DNA from: Saccharothrix syringae
GTDB lineage: Bacteria; Actinomycetota; Actinomycetes; Mycobacteriales; Pseudonocardiaceae
Direction of reading: 5' to 3'
Length of the DNA: 64,000 nt
Assembly: GCF_009498035.1 (NCBI RefSeq)
Contig: NZ_CP034550.1
Coordinates: 4,526,001-4,590,000 of the forward strand
The translations under genes were made by a program, and so were the position numbers. Within the stretch, counting starts at the first letter, position 1; each line of letters begins with the position of its first letter. Of this stretch, positions 56,148-64,000 are shown one piece after another. The notes beneath the pieces are model-generated. The model was not told the DNA's origin and made no database searches. It saw only the letters and a program-made list of their open reading frames with translations.

Positions 56148-56815
56148 CCCTGCTGGCCGAGGACGTCTGGTTCCGCTACGGCAGGCGGGGGCCGTGGGTG
56201 GTGCGCGGCGCGTCGCTGGCCGTGGCGCCGGGGGAGGTCGTCGGGCTGCACGGGCCCAGCGGGGCGGGCAAGAGCACGCTGGGCGGGTTGCTGGCGGGGC
56301 TGGTGGCGCCCTCGCGGGGGCGGGTCACGGTGGACGGGGTGCCGCCGCGACCCGACCGGCGTGCCGGTCGGCCGAACCCGGTGCAGTTCGCGCACCAGCA
56401 CGCCCACCTGGCGATGGACCCGCGGTGGTCGGTGCGGGAGGTGCTGGCCGAGGCCGGGGCCGGGGAGGTCCCGGCGGAGCTGGTGCCCGCCGCGCTGCTG
56501 GACCGCTTCCCGCACGAGATCAGCGGAGGCGAGGCGCAGCGGGTGAACGTGGCGCGCGCGTTGCTGGCGGGGCCGCGGTTCCTGGTCGCCGACGAGATCA
56601 CGGCCAGCCTGGACGCGATCGGGCAGGCCCGGGTGTGGCGGCTGCTGCTGGCGCGGGTGCGGGCCCGGGGGATCGGCGTGCTGGCCATCTCCCACGACCG
56701 GCCGCTGCTGGACGTCGTGGCGGACCGGGTGGTGGCCTTCGCGGACCTGACCGCGCCGGCCGGCGCCGAGCCGGACGGGACGTCACCCGATCGGGCGATC
56801 ACCGGTTCGTGGTAA
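56144..56815 (+). CDS. ABC importer ATP-binding protein (DppF/NikE type, short)
   Basis: 223 residues. Walker A GPSGAGKSTLGG, Q-loop VQFAHQHAHLAMDP (a His-rich Q loop), signature HEISGGEAQRVNVARAL, Walker B FLVADEITASLD (Glu-Ile instead of Glu-Pro) and switch ISHDR. It is shorter than usual DppF (about 320) because the C-terminal oligopeptide domain is missing. This is the last gene of the five-gene operon. Confidence 0.89.
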   Translation: MTLLAEDVWFRYGRRGPWVVRGASLAVAPGEVVGLHGPSGAGKSTLGGLLAGLVAPSRGRVTVDGVPPRPDRRAGRPNPVQFAHQHAHLAMDPRWSVREVLAEAGAGEVPAELVPAALLDRFPHEISGGEAQRVNVARALLAGPRFLVADEITASLDAIGQARVWRLLLARVRARGIGVLAISHDRPLLDVVADRVVAFADLTAPAGAEPDGTSPDRAITGSW

Positions 56816-56912
56816 CCCCAGTCGGGGATCCCCAAGGTCCACCACTGGTTGGACGATTGGGCCGTCGGTCGGTGCTTTCCTCGTCCACGACCCAACCGAC
56901 GGAGCAAGGGGG

Positions 56913-57365
56913 ATGACGATGTCGGGAACGCGTCTTGCCGTGTCCATCCGGACCGAGGGGGCGGCGCAGCCCCACGGGGGCGACCTGGTCCCGGGCTGGC
57001 TGGTCGAGCCCGACCGGGTGGTGGTGCCCGACCCGCCGCCGGGCCTGCTCGACGGGGACCTGCGGGTCGAGGTCCTGCTGGCCGGCCTGGGGGAGGGCGA
57101 GGTCGAGCGGATCTCACCCGCCGGGGTGAACGCGGTGCGGGTCGGCGGGGCGCAGCTCGCCGTGCTCGACCTGGAGTCGGCGTCGCGGTACGCGCCCAAC
57201 GCGGTGATGCCCGAGCTGGTCGAGCTGGCGGCCGCCATCGCCGCGCACGGCGGTGACGTGCGCAAGGCGTTCGAGTCCGCGGGCGCGCCGGGGGACGTCG
57301 GGCCGCGCAGGGTGGGCGGCGCCTGCACGGCCCACAACGTGGTCAACTGCGAGCGCTGTCAATGA
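56913..57365 (+). CDS. Hypothetical protein, function unknown
   Basis: 150 residues (ATG 56919 is an equally good start, with AAGGGGG six bases upstream). Beta-rich sequence VPGWLVEPDRVVVPDPPPG and DLRVEVLLAGLGEGEVERI, then AQLAVLDLESASRY, and a Cys-rich C-terminal GACTAHNVVNCERCQ (three Cys residues). The strand pattern resembles short trypsin-fold fragments of actinobacterial effector or peptidase-like proteins, but no catalytic triad is visible. The stop overlaps the start of a histidine kinase gene (ATGA), which suggests a functional link. Confidence 0.7.
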   Translation: MTMSGTRLAVSIRTEGAAQPHGGDLVPGWLVEPDRVVVPDPPPGLLDGDLRVEVLLAGLGEGEVERISPAGVNAVRVGGAQLAVLDLESASRYAPNAVMPELVELAAAIAAHGGDVRKAFESAGAPGDVGPRRVGGACTAHNVVNCERCQ

Positions 57366-58528
57366 CACCGGGCCGCCTCAGGGCGACCGTCACGGACGTC
57401 ACGCTCGCCGCGACCGCGTGCGCGATGGACGTGATCCTGTTCTCCGACGCACCGCTGCGGGTGGGGGACCGGCGGTTCTGGTCCACCATGGGCTACCTGG
57501 GGCTGGTCCTGACCGTCCTGCTGGTCCGGCGCAGGCGCCCGGCGGCGGTGTTCGCCGCGGTGCTGGTGCTGGCCGTGCTGGCCGAGCCGCTGAGCGGGTT
57601 CGACTTCCGGCCCGAGATCGTGGTCTACCTGGGGCTGTTCACCGCGGCGGTGCGCTGCCGGATCGAGGTCGCGGTCGGCGCCCTGGTCTGCATGCTGCTG
57701 TACGTGATCCGGATCGCGACCCTGCACTTCGACATCCACTCGCCCGAGGACCTGGTGGTGGAGCTGGCCGCGGCCGCCTACCTGACCATGCTGCCGGTGT
57801 CGGTGTGGGCGACCGGGCGGTGGGTGCGCACCAGCCGGGAGCACGCGCGCGACCTGGAGGCGCGCCGCGAGCTGGAGGCCCGGCAGGCGGTGGTGGAGGA
57901 GCGGGCGCGGATCGCGCGGGAGCTGCACGACGTGGTGTCGCACGCGGTGACCGTGGTGGTGCTCCAGGCGGCGGGCGGGCGGCGCGTGCTCGACCGCGAC
58001 CCGGCGCGCGCCCACCGGGTGTTCGACACGATCGAGCGGGTCGGCGAGGAGGCCATGGGCGAGCTGCGCCGGATGCTGGACGTGCTGCGCACCGACGGGG
58101 TGACCGGGCCGGCCGAGCCGCGGTCCGGGGTGGCCGACCTGCCCCGCCTGCTCGACTCGGTCCGCGCCGTCGGGGTCGGCGTGGCGCTGCGGGTGACCGG
58201 CGAGCCCCGCACCGTCGCGCCGAGCGTGGACCTCGCGGTGTACCGGGTGGTGCAGGAGGGGCTGACCAACGTCACCAAGCACGCCGGCGCGGACGCCAGC
58301 GCCGAGGTCCGGCTCACCTGGGCGGGTGACCGGGTGGAGGTGGAGGTGACCGACGACGGCGGTGGTGCGGCGCCCCGGCGGGGGCTGTCCACCGGGCACG
58401 GGCTGCCCGGCCTGCGGGAGCGGTTGGCGGTGCTCGGCGGCGACCTCACCGCCGGTCAGCTGCACGGCGGCGGGTTCCGCCTGACCGCCGTGCTGCCGGT
58501 GGCGGACCGGCTCGCGCTGTCGAGCTGA
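57362..58528 (+). CDS. Orphan sensor histidine kinase (HisKA_3 class)
   Basis: 388 residues. Several membrane helices lie between about 15 and 160 (DUF7134-like sensor module). ARIARELHDVVSHAVTVVVL carries the phosphorylated His189. The HATPase domain has YRVVQEGLTNVTKHAG, VTDDGGGA and GHGLPGLRERL. No response regulator is adjacent: the next gene is a glycosyltransferase on the opposite strand. It is coupled to the upstream hypothetical gene (ATGA), so it may signal through a distant regulator. Confidence 0.91.
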   Translation: MTPGRLRATVTDVTLAATACAMDVILFSDAPLRVGDRRFWSTMGYLGLVLTVLLVRRRRPAAVFAAVLVLAVLAEPLSGFDFRPEIVVYLGLFTAAVRCRIEVAVGALVCMLLYVIRIATLHFDIHSPEDLVVELAAAAYLTMLPVSVWATGRWVRTSREHARDLEARRELEARQAVVEERARIARELHDVVSHAVTVVVLQAAGGRRVLDRDPARAHRVFDTIERVGEEAMGELRRMLDVLRTDGVTGPAEPRSGVADLPRLLDSVRAVGVGVALRVTGEPRTVAPSVDLAVYRVVQEGLTNVTKHAGADASAEVRLTWAGDRVEVEVTDDGGGAAPRRGLSTGHGLPGLRERLAVLGGDLTAGQLHGGGFRLTAVLPVADRLALSS

Positions 58529-58625
58529 TCCGCCCACCCGTCCGGTGTCGGTCCTCGTGCCCCGACCGGCACCGGACGGGCCCTCGGGCGTGCCGAGGGC
58601 CCGGGTTCGGGTGTGTTCGGAGTGG

Positions 58626-58747
58626 GCGTACCCGGGTTCAGGCGTGCCCGGGGTCCGGGCGTACCCGGGCGCAGGCGTGCCTGAGGTCCGGGCGCGCCCG
58701 AGGCTCGGGCGCGCCCGAGGTTCAGGTGTACCCGGGTTTCAGGCGTA
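58626..58747. repeat. Eight 16-17-bp degenerate tandem repeats at a convergent gene end
   Basis: GyGyrCCCGrGG-type units start at 58626, 58642, 58659, 58675, 58692, 58709, 58726 and 58743. Each has a CCCGGG or CCCGAG core, with GTACCCGGGT in three. The block runs into the last codons of the glycosyltransferase gene (stop at 58739). The gap 58529-58738 holds no gene. Confidence 0.85.
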
Positions 58748-59884
58748 CTGCGGCAGGGTGGCCGCGACCTCCCGCGGCGACGGCATGCCGGCCACCTCGG
58801 CGGCCAGCGCCTTCGCGGCGGCGCGCACCCCCTCGTCGGACAGCAGCCCCCGCGCCCGCGCGGTGATCGCCTCGGCGGTGACGTCCTCCCCGAGCAGCCG
58901 CTCGCCCAGCCCGTGCTCGGCCACCGCCTCGGCGTTGGCGAACTGGTCGGCGCCCTGCGGCACGACCAGCTGCGGCACCCCGGCGCCGAACGCGCCCAGG
59001 GTGGTGCCGCTGCCGCCGTGGTGGACGACCAGGTCCACATGCGCCAGCAGCTCCGCCTGCGGCACCCACGGCAGCGCGACCACGTTGTCCGGCACGTCGC
59101 CGATCGCGCCCTCCGGCACCGCCGGTCCGGTGGCCACCAGCACCCGCGCGTCCAGCGCCCCCAGGCCCTCGATCGCGGTGCGCAGCACCCCGGCGTCGCC
59201 GAAGGCGGTGCCGAGCGTCAGGTAGACCAGCGGCTCGCGGTGCTCGCGGACCCACCCGGGCAGCTCGCCGGGCTCGGCGAACGGCACGGGCCGCAGCTCG
59301 ATGCGGTCCGCCAGGTCCAGGGCCCCGGGGAGCTGCACCGAGGGCGGGCAGATGTCGATGTACGGGTTGCCCATCACCATGGTCAGGGGACCGCCGGCGG
59401 GCACCTCCGCGCCCAGCTCCGCGCCCAACCGCCGGAGGTGGTCGACCACCACCTCGGACACGGCGTTGTCGCCCGCCCACACGCGGCCGAAGCCGTGGCA
59501 CAGCGCGGGCACGCCGGCCACCTGCGCGGCCATGGCCGCACCGGGGTTGCCGATCTCGTGCACCACCAGGTCGGGCCGCCGCTCGGCGAGGACCGGTGCG
59601 ACGTCCTGGGCGAAGGCGCGCGGCATGACGCTGCCGAACACCTCGGCGATCAGCTCGGTCGGGACCTCCTGGGGCCGCATGCCAGGGGGGAGCAGGGAGG
59701 CGAACCCCGCGCGCGTGCTGAGGCCGCCGGGGATGTGCTCGATGCCGTGCGCGGTCAGGGGCTTCTCGAAGGACTTGTCCGTGACGTAGAGGATCTCGTG
59801 CCCTAACTCGCGGGCGGCGATCGCGAGCGGGATCAGCGGGTAGGTGTGCCCGTGCGTGCCGAGGCTCGAAAACAGGATCTTCAC
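58739..59884 (-). CDS. GT1-family glycosyltransferase (macrolide/UGT type)
   Basis: 381 residues. The N-terminal acceptor domain begins KILFSSLGTHGHTYPLIPLA. The C-terminal donor domain has VYLTLGTAFGD and LVVHHGGSGTTLGAFGAGVP, the PSPG-like nucleotide-sugar signature (HHGGSGT), ending QFANAEAVAEHGLG. It transfers a sugar from an NDP-sugar to a small molecule; the family includes antibiotic-modifying and natural-product enzymes. GTG 59884 is chosen (GTG 59902 possible). No biosynthetic cluster adjoins; a MarR/MMPL exporter pair does, which makes a resistance role possible. Confidence 0.89.
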   Translation of the reverse strand: MKILFSSLGTHGHTYPLIPLAIAARELGHEILYVTDKSFEKPLTAHGIEHIPGGLSTRAGFASLLPPGMRPQEVPTELIAEVFGSVMPRAFAQDVAPVLAERRPDLVVHEIGNPGAAMAAQVAGVPALCHGFGRVWAGDNAVSEVVVDHLRRLGAELGAEVPAGGPLTMVMGNPYIDICPPSVQLPGALDLADRIELRPVPFAEPGELPGWVREHREPLVYLTLGTAFGDAGVLRTAIEGLGALDARVLVATGPAVPEGAIGDVPDNVVALPWVPQAELLAHVDLVVHHGGSGTTLGAFGAGVPQLVVPQGADQFANAEAVAEHGLGERLLGEDVTAEAITARARGLLSDEGVRAAAKALAAEVAGMPSPREVAATLPQYA

Positions 59885-59935
59885 CGGTTCGAGCCTACCC
59901 ACGTTTTTCCACAGCGGGTGAATTTTGACGGGGTG

Positions 59936-60400
59936 TTAGCGCGGTTGTTCCGGCAGCGCTGCCCTAACGGCCACCGTAGCGTCCACGCTCACCGCGAGGA
60001 ACCGGGCCACGACCTCCTTGTCCGCGTCGCTGAACCCGGCCCACGCCTCGGTGAACGCCTCGTCGAGCGGGCTGAAGAACTCCCGGCCCAGCCGCAGCGC
60101 CTTCTCGTTCACGCGCAGCTCGACCTTGCGCCGGTCCTGGGCGCTGCGGGCGCGCTGGACGTGCCCGGACGCCTCCAGGCGGTCCAGCACGGAGGTGGTC
60201 GCGGACGGGCTCAGGTTCATGGCCTCGGCCAGCCTGCCCGGCGTCATCGGCTCACCGCCCCACCGCGCGTCCATGATCAGGGCCAGGGCGTTGAGGTCCG
60301 TCCGGTGCATCCGCTGCCGCTCGCCGAAGATCTCGGCGAACCGGTCGGTTTCGACGGTGAGCTGCCGCAGCAGCCTGACCAAGGTCGAGTTGTCGACCAT
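59936..60400 (-). CDS. MarR family transcriptional regulator
   Basis: 154 residues. Winged helix MTPGRLAEAMNLSPSATTSVLDRLEAS with the wing HVQRARSAQDRRKVELRVNE, flanked by helices. The ATG at 60400 is preceded by GGGAGG. It is divergent from the MMPL exporter gene across a 73-base gap containing TTCGA/TCGAA dyads, so it is the probable repressor of the exporter, with drug or lipid signals relieving repression as in other MarR/MMPL pairs. Confidence 0.9.
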   Translation of the reverse strand: MVDNSTLVRLLRQLTVETDRFAEIFGERQRMHRTDLNALALIMDARWGGEPMTPGRLAEAMNLSPSATTSVLDRLEASGHVQRARSAQDRRKVELRVNEKALRLGREFFSPLDEAFTEAWAGFSDADKEVVARFLAVSVDATVAVRAALPEQPR

Positions 60401-60417
60401 TCACCCTCCCGGTAAAT

Positions 60418-60430
60418 TTCGACCGTCGAA
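60418..60430. promoter_or_regulatory. MarR-type operator between MarR and MMPL genes
   Basis: TTCGAC-C-GTCGAA is a perfect dyad. On the minus strand, TAGTTCGA occurs twice in this gap (the second, less symmetrical copy near 60439-60451). The sites cover the divergent promoter region. Confidence 0.6.
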
Positions 60431-60473
60431 CTATCCGATGATCGAACTACGTGGTCCCGGAGGACATTCTCCC

Positions 60474-62489
60474 GTGCACGCGACCCGTTCCCGCACCCGC
60501 TGGTTGCTGCCCGCCCTGGTGGCGGTCGCCTGGCTCGCCCTCGGCGGCTTCTCCGGTCCCTTCGCGGGCAAGCTCAGCGAGGTCTCGGTCAACGACAGCA
60601 CCGCCTTCCTGCCGTCCTCCGCCGAGGCGACCGAGGTCGCCGAGCGGGTCCGGGCCTTCGGGGACGGCCAGGGCCTGCCCGCCGTCGTGGTCGCCGAGCG
60701 CGCCTCCGGCCTCACCCCGGCCGACCGCGACTGGCTCGCCGGCCGCGAGCTGCCCGGCGAGGCGTCCCCGGTCATCCCCTCCCGGCAGGACGACCAGGCC
60801 GCCCAGCTCGTCGTCGTGGTCGACCGCGCGGACCCGGCCGGCGCGGTGGACGGGATCCGGTCGGCCCTGGCCTCGCCGCCCGACGGGCTGACCGTGCTCG
60901 TCACCGGGCCCGCCGCGCAGGTCGCCGACCTCAAGGAAGCCTTCGGCGGCATCGACGGCCTGCTGCTGCTCGTGGCGGGCGCGGTCGTCGCGGTGATCCT
61001 GGTCCTGGTCTACCGCAGCCCGCTGCTGCCGCTCGTGGTGCTGCTGTCCGGGGTGTTCGCGCTGGGCCTGGCCAGCCTCGCGGTCTACCTGCTCGCCGAC
61101 GGCGGCGTGCTCGACCTCAACGGCCAGAGCCAGGGCATCCTGTTCATCCTCGTCTTCGGCGCGGCCACCGACTACGCCCTGCTGCTGGTGTCGAGGTTCC
61201 GCGAGGAGCTGCGCGACACCGAGGACCGCTACCTGGCCGTGAAGGCCGCCTGGCGCGCCACCGTCGAGCCGATCGCCGCGTCCGCGGGCACGGTCGTGCT
61301 CGGCGTGCTGTGCCTGCTGTTCAGCGACCTCAACTCCAACAAGGGCCTCGGCCCGGTCGCCGCGATCGGCATCGGCGCGGCGTTCCTGGCGTCGGTGACC
61401 TTCCTGCCCGCGGTGCTGGCGCTGCTGGGCCGCGCCGCGTTCTGGCCGCGGCGCCCCGCGCACGGCTCACCGCACCCCGAGGCGAGCGGCCGGTGGGCGC
61501 GGGTGGCCCGCCTGGTCGCCACCAGGCCGCGCGCGACGTGGGTGGTCACCACCCTGGTGCTGCTGGTCGGCGTGGCGTTCGTGCCCCAGCTCAGGGCCTC
61601 CGGCACGGCCCAGTCCGACGTCTTCCTCACCGACGTCGACTCGGTGGCCGGGCAGGAGGTGCTGTCGCGGCACTTCCCCGGCGGCAGCGGCTCGCCGGCC
61701 GTCGTGCTGGCCGACGCCGGGCAGGCGCGGGCCGTGGAGCGGGCGGCGCGGGTCGAGGGCGTGTCCGAGGTGCGGCCCGCCGGCGAGGCCGAGGGCCTGG
61801 TCCGGCTGGACGTCGTGCTCACCGACCCGGCCGACTCCGAGGCGGCCGTGGGCACCGTCGAGCGGCTGCGCGACGCCGTGCGGGCGGTGCCGGGCGCCGA
61901 CGCGAAGGTCGGCGGGCCCACCGCCACGCAGCTGGACACCCAGAACACCTCCGAGCGCGATCGGCTGGTCATCATCCCGATCGTGCTCGTGGTGATCTTC
62001 CTGGTGCTGGCGCTGCTGCTGAGGTCCCTGCTCGCGCCGCTGCTGCTGATCGCCACCGTGGTGCTGTCGTTCGCGGCGACGATGGGCGTGTCCGCGCTGG
62101 TGTTCAACGGGCTGCTCGACTTCCCCGGCGCCGATCCGGTGGTGCCGCTGTTCGGGTTCGTGTTCCTGGTGGCGCTCGGGATCGACTACAACATCTTCCT
62201 GATGACGCGGGTGCGCGAGGAGGCGGTGTCGCTGGGCACCCGCGAGGGCGTGCTGCGCGGCCTGACCGTGACCGGCGGCGTGATCACCTCGGCGGGGGTG
62301 GTGCTGGCGGCGACGTTCTCGGCGCTGGCGGTGCTGCCCATCCTGTTCCTGGCGCAGATCGCGTTCATCGTGGCCTTCGGGGTGCTGCTGGACACGTTCC
62401 TGGTGCGGTCGCTGCTGGTGCCCGCGCTGGCCGTGGACGTGGGCAGGCGGATCTGGTGGCCGTCACGGCTGGGGCGCGGGAAGGACTGA
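60474..62489 (+). CDS. MMPL family (RND-type) exporter
   Basis: 671 residues with two repeated halves: one helix near the N-terminus, an extracytoplasmic domain, then five helices; the pattern recurs from about residue 345. The proton-relay motifs are ILVFGAATDYALLL (GxxxDY) in the first half and LVALGIDYNIFLM in the second, the hallmark of MMPL proteins. It exports lipids or drugs using the proton gradient. GTG 60474 has GGAGGA upstream. The divergent MarR is the likely regulator. Its 3' end overlaps the next, convergent gene by 27 bases. Confidence 0.92.
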   Translation: MHATRSRTRWLLPALVAVAWLALGGFSGPFAGKLSEVSVNDSTAFLPSSAEATEVAERVRAFGDGQGLPAVVVAERASGLTPADRDWLAGRELPGEASPVIPSRQDDQAAQLVVVVDRADPAGAVDGIRSALASPPDGLTVLVTGPAAQVADLKEAFGGIDGLLLLVAGAVVAVILVLVYRSPLLPLVVLLSGVFALGLASLAVYLLADGGVLDLNGQSQGILFILVFGAATDYALLLVSRFREELRDTEDRYLAVKAAWRATVEPIAASAGTVVLGVLCLLFSDLNSNKGLGPVAAIGIGAAFLASVTFLPAVLALLGRAAFWPRRPAHGSPHPEASGRWARVARLVATRPRATWVVTTLVLLVGVAFVPQLRASGTAQSDVFLTDVDSVAGQEVLSRHFPGGSGSPAVVLADAGQARAVERAARVEGVSEVRPAGEAEGLVRLDVVLTDPADSEAAVGTVERLRDAVRAVPGADAKVGGPTATQLDTQNTSERDRLVIIPIVLVVIFLVLALLLRSLLAPLLLIATVVLSFAATMGVSALVFNGLLDFPGADPVVPLFGFVFLVALGIDYNIFLMTRVREEAVSLGTREGVLRGLTVTGGVITSAGVVLAATFSALAVLPILFLAQIAFIVAFGVLLDTFLVRSLLVPALAVDVGRRIWWPSRLGRGKD

Positions 62490-64000
62490 CCTGGCCGGCT
62501 CGGGGGTGCCGACGAGGTCGTGCACCTCGGTGGCGCGCCGTCGTGCGGCTTCGGCCGCGGGCGCGTCGCCGAGCCGGTGCAGCAGATCGGCGAGGCAGTC
62601 CAGGGCGTGGGCCTCGCAGAACACGTTCCCGACCTCCTGGTGCGCCTCGATCGCCCGGCGGAAGTGCGTCGCGGCGTCGTCGAGCCTGCCCAGCAACTCG
62701 TAGGTCGCCGCCAGGCTGTTGAGCACGAGCCCCTGACCGTGCCGGTCCCCGATCCGCTGCCGGATCTCCGACGAGCGGCCGAGGTGGTCCAGCGCCTCGT
62801 CCAGCCGCCCCAGGTCGCGGTACACCGAGCCCAGCTGGTTCAACGTGGCCGCGAGGCCGTGCTGGTCGTCGGTGCGCTCGCGGAGGGCGAGGGACTCGTG
62901 GAGGCAGTCCAGCGCCTCGGAGAAGCGGCGCAGCGAGCGGTAGACGGTGGACAGGCTGGTCAGGGTGCCGGCCTCGTTGCACCGGTCGCCGTTCTCGCGG
63001 CTGGCCGCCAACGCCTCCCGGTGCCGGGCGATGGCGCGGTCGTGCTGCCCGAGTTCCTGGTGGACGACGCCGAGGCTCCAGAGCGCGTACACCTCCGCGT
63101 GCCGGTCACCGACCGCACGGGCGCTGACCAGGCTGCTCTCGAACATCGGCAGCCAGCCGTCCCAGTACTTGCGCAGGCCGAACAGGGCCCACAGCGACAT
63201 GGGGAACCGGCCGGCGAGGTCGTGCGCGCCGCTGGTGGCGGCGAGGCCGACGGAGGCCACCAGGTTGGCCCGTTCCACCTCGCACCAGTGCAACGCCGCC
63301 ACCCTGTCGATGAAAGCCTGCGGTGTGACCTCGGTGGCGGGGAGGGGGTGCTGGCAGTGCGAAGGTATGAGGGTGTGGTCGGCCGCCGCCACCGTGTGCA
63401 GGTACCAGGACAGGACGCGGCGGATCGCGCCGTCGCGGCCCGGATCGTCGTTGGCCAGCTCCACCGCGTAGGCGCGGAGCAGGTCGTGCACGCGGTAGCG
63501 GTCCCTGGCGGTGCGCTGGACCAGGTGCGCGGCCACCAGGGCGTCGACCGCGCGGCGCGCCCGGCCGACCGGCGTGCCCAGCAGCGCGGCCACGGCGGGC
63601 AGCGACGCCTCGGCGGTCGGGTGCAGCCCGAAGGCGCGGAACGCCCCGGCGACCTCCTCGGACAGCGCCCGGTAGGACCAGGAGAACACGGCCCGCACCG
63701 CCGACGACTCGTCCTCCTCGTCGGACAGCAGGTCCAGCCGGTCCTCCTCCGCGACCAGCTCGGCGGTCAGGCCGGCGAGCGTGGTGAACGGGTCGGCGGC
63801 CACGCGCTCGGCCGCCACCCGCAGCGCCAGCGGCAGGTAGGCGCACTGCTCGGCCAGCCGCGCGGCACCCTCGGGGTCGGCGTCCACGCGCTCCGCGCCG
63901 GCCGTCGCCCGGAGCAGGGCCACGCACTCGGCGGACGGCAGCACGTCCAGGCCCACCCGCACCGCGCCGTCGCGGGCCACGAGCCCGGCCAGGCGGTTGC
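62463..64000 (-). CDS. AfsR-like NB-ARC/TPR protein, C-terminal part (partial)
   Basis: At least 512 codons, open through the window end (the start lies beyond 64000). From N to C: the end of a STAND/NB-ARC ATPase (NRLAGLVARDGAVRVGLDVL, EQCAYLPLALRVAAERVA, VRAVFSWSYRALSEE), a winged-helix-like part (YRVHDLLRAYAVELA), then TPR repeats such as AGTLTSLSTVYRSLRRFSEA and AATLNQLGSVYRDLGRLDEA. The arrangement matches AfsR/SARP-type or other STAND regulators. The N-terminal DNA-binding region and the P-loop are outside the window, so the exact class is open. Confidence 0.88.
   Translation of the reverse strand, partial: NRLAGLVARDGAVRVGLDVLPSAECVALLRATAGAERVDADPEGAARLAEQCAYLPLALRVAAERVAADPFTTLAGLTAELVAEEDRLDLLSDEEDESSAVRAVFSWSYRALSEEVAGAFRAFGLHPTAEASLPAVAALLGTPVGRARRAVDALVAAHLVQRTARDRYRVHDLLRAYAVELANDDPGRDGAIRRVLSWYLHTVAAADHTLIPSHCQHPLPATEVTPQAFIDRVAALHWCEVERANLVASVGLAATSGAHDLAGRFPMSLWALFGLRKYWDGWLPMFESSLVSARAVGDRHAEVYALWSLGVVHQELGQHDRAIARHREALAASRENGDRCNEAGTLTSLSTVYRSLRRFSEALDCLHESLALRERTDDQHGLAATLNQLGSVYRDLGRLDEALDHLGRSSEIRQRIGDRHGQGLVLNSLAATYELLGRLDDAATHFRRAIEAHQEVGNVFCEAHALDCLADLLHRLGDAPAAEAARRRATEVHDLVGTPEPARSVLPAPQP

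Overview
The window is about 74% GC by eye, coding is dense, third codon positions are nearly all G or C, GTG/TTG starts are common and stop/start overlaps (GTGA, ATGA) are frequent. Together with the many secreted Thr-linker hydrolases, AfsR/SARP-type regulators and CebR- and DasR-type boxes, this points to a filamentous actinobacterium, most likely Pseudonocardiales (Saccharothrix/Lentzea/Actinosynnema-like). The genus is an inference. No rRNA, tRNA or CRISPR array was seen.

Layout. 1-4.1 kb: end of a branched-chain 2-oxoacid dehydrogenase operon (E1 alpha, E1 beta, E2), then a methyltransferase, an acetyltransferase and a small orphan. 4.1-12.5 kb: a cyclotransferase-like gene; a secreted protein with a caspase-like His/Cys pair, divergent from a secreted RTX-repeat protein; a large SARP-NB-ARC-TPR regulator; a MarR/amidohydrolase pair. 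12.6-17.9 kb: an SGNH hydrolase, a MacB/FtsX-like ABC operon and a DUF3072 protein. 18-22.7 kb: a GH18 chitinase with a DasR-like site, IS relics, a flavin monooxygenase and a Cip1-like secreted protein with a CebR-like box. 22.8-31.3 kb: regulator/target pairs (VOC+PadR, TetR+reductase, DeoR+MFS) with visible operators, plus a Sua5-type protein, a beta-propeller, a siderophore-interacting protein and an Excalibur protein. 31.6-35.6 kb: an ECF sigma factor, two tandem-repeat blocks, a GH10 xylanase with a perfect CebR box and, at its stop codon, a decayed IS5-type element.

35.9-41.2 kb is the most interesting segment: a tight four-gene operon encoding a DUF4365-like nuclease, an unrecognised 348-residue protein, a winged-helix-like protein and a 1062-residue protein that joins an N-terminal AAA/STAND-like ATPase to a C-terminal HerA/FtsK-type ATPase. 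It lies beside the IS and looks like an undescribed HerA-nuclease defence system. This is inference from domain architecture and has not been tested.

41.2-64 kb: small housekeeping and secreted genes (acetyltransferase, Cu/Zn SOD-like lipoprotein, CDF transporter, GDSL esterase, VTT protein, hydrolase); a two-component system followed by an ABC exporter, with seven 22-bp tandem repeats between them that match two copies inside the E2 gene; a five-gene oligopeptide/nickel-type ABC importer preceded by a long hairpin that covers its ribosome-binding site; an orphan histidine kinase; a GT1 glycosyltransferase; a MarR/MMPL exporter pair; and the C-terminal part of an AfsR-like ATPase that runs off the window.

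Two themes link distant genes. Biopolymer degradation (chitin, xylan, cellulose-associated) appears to be under DasR/CebR-type control. Regulators are usually placed next to their target with a paired palindromic operator between them.
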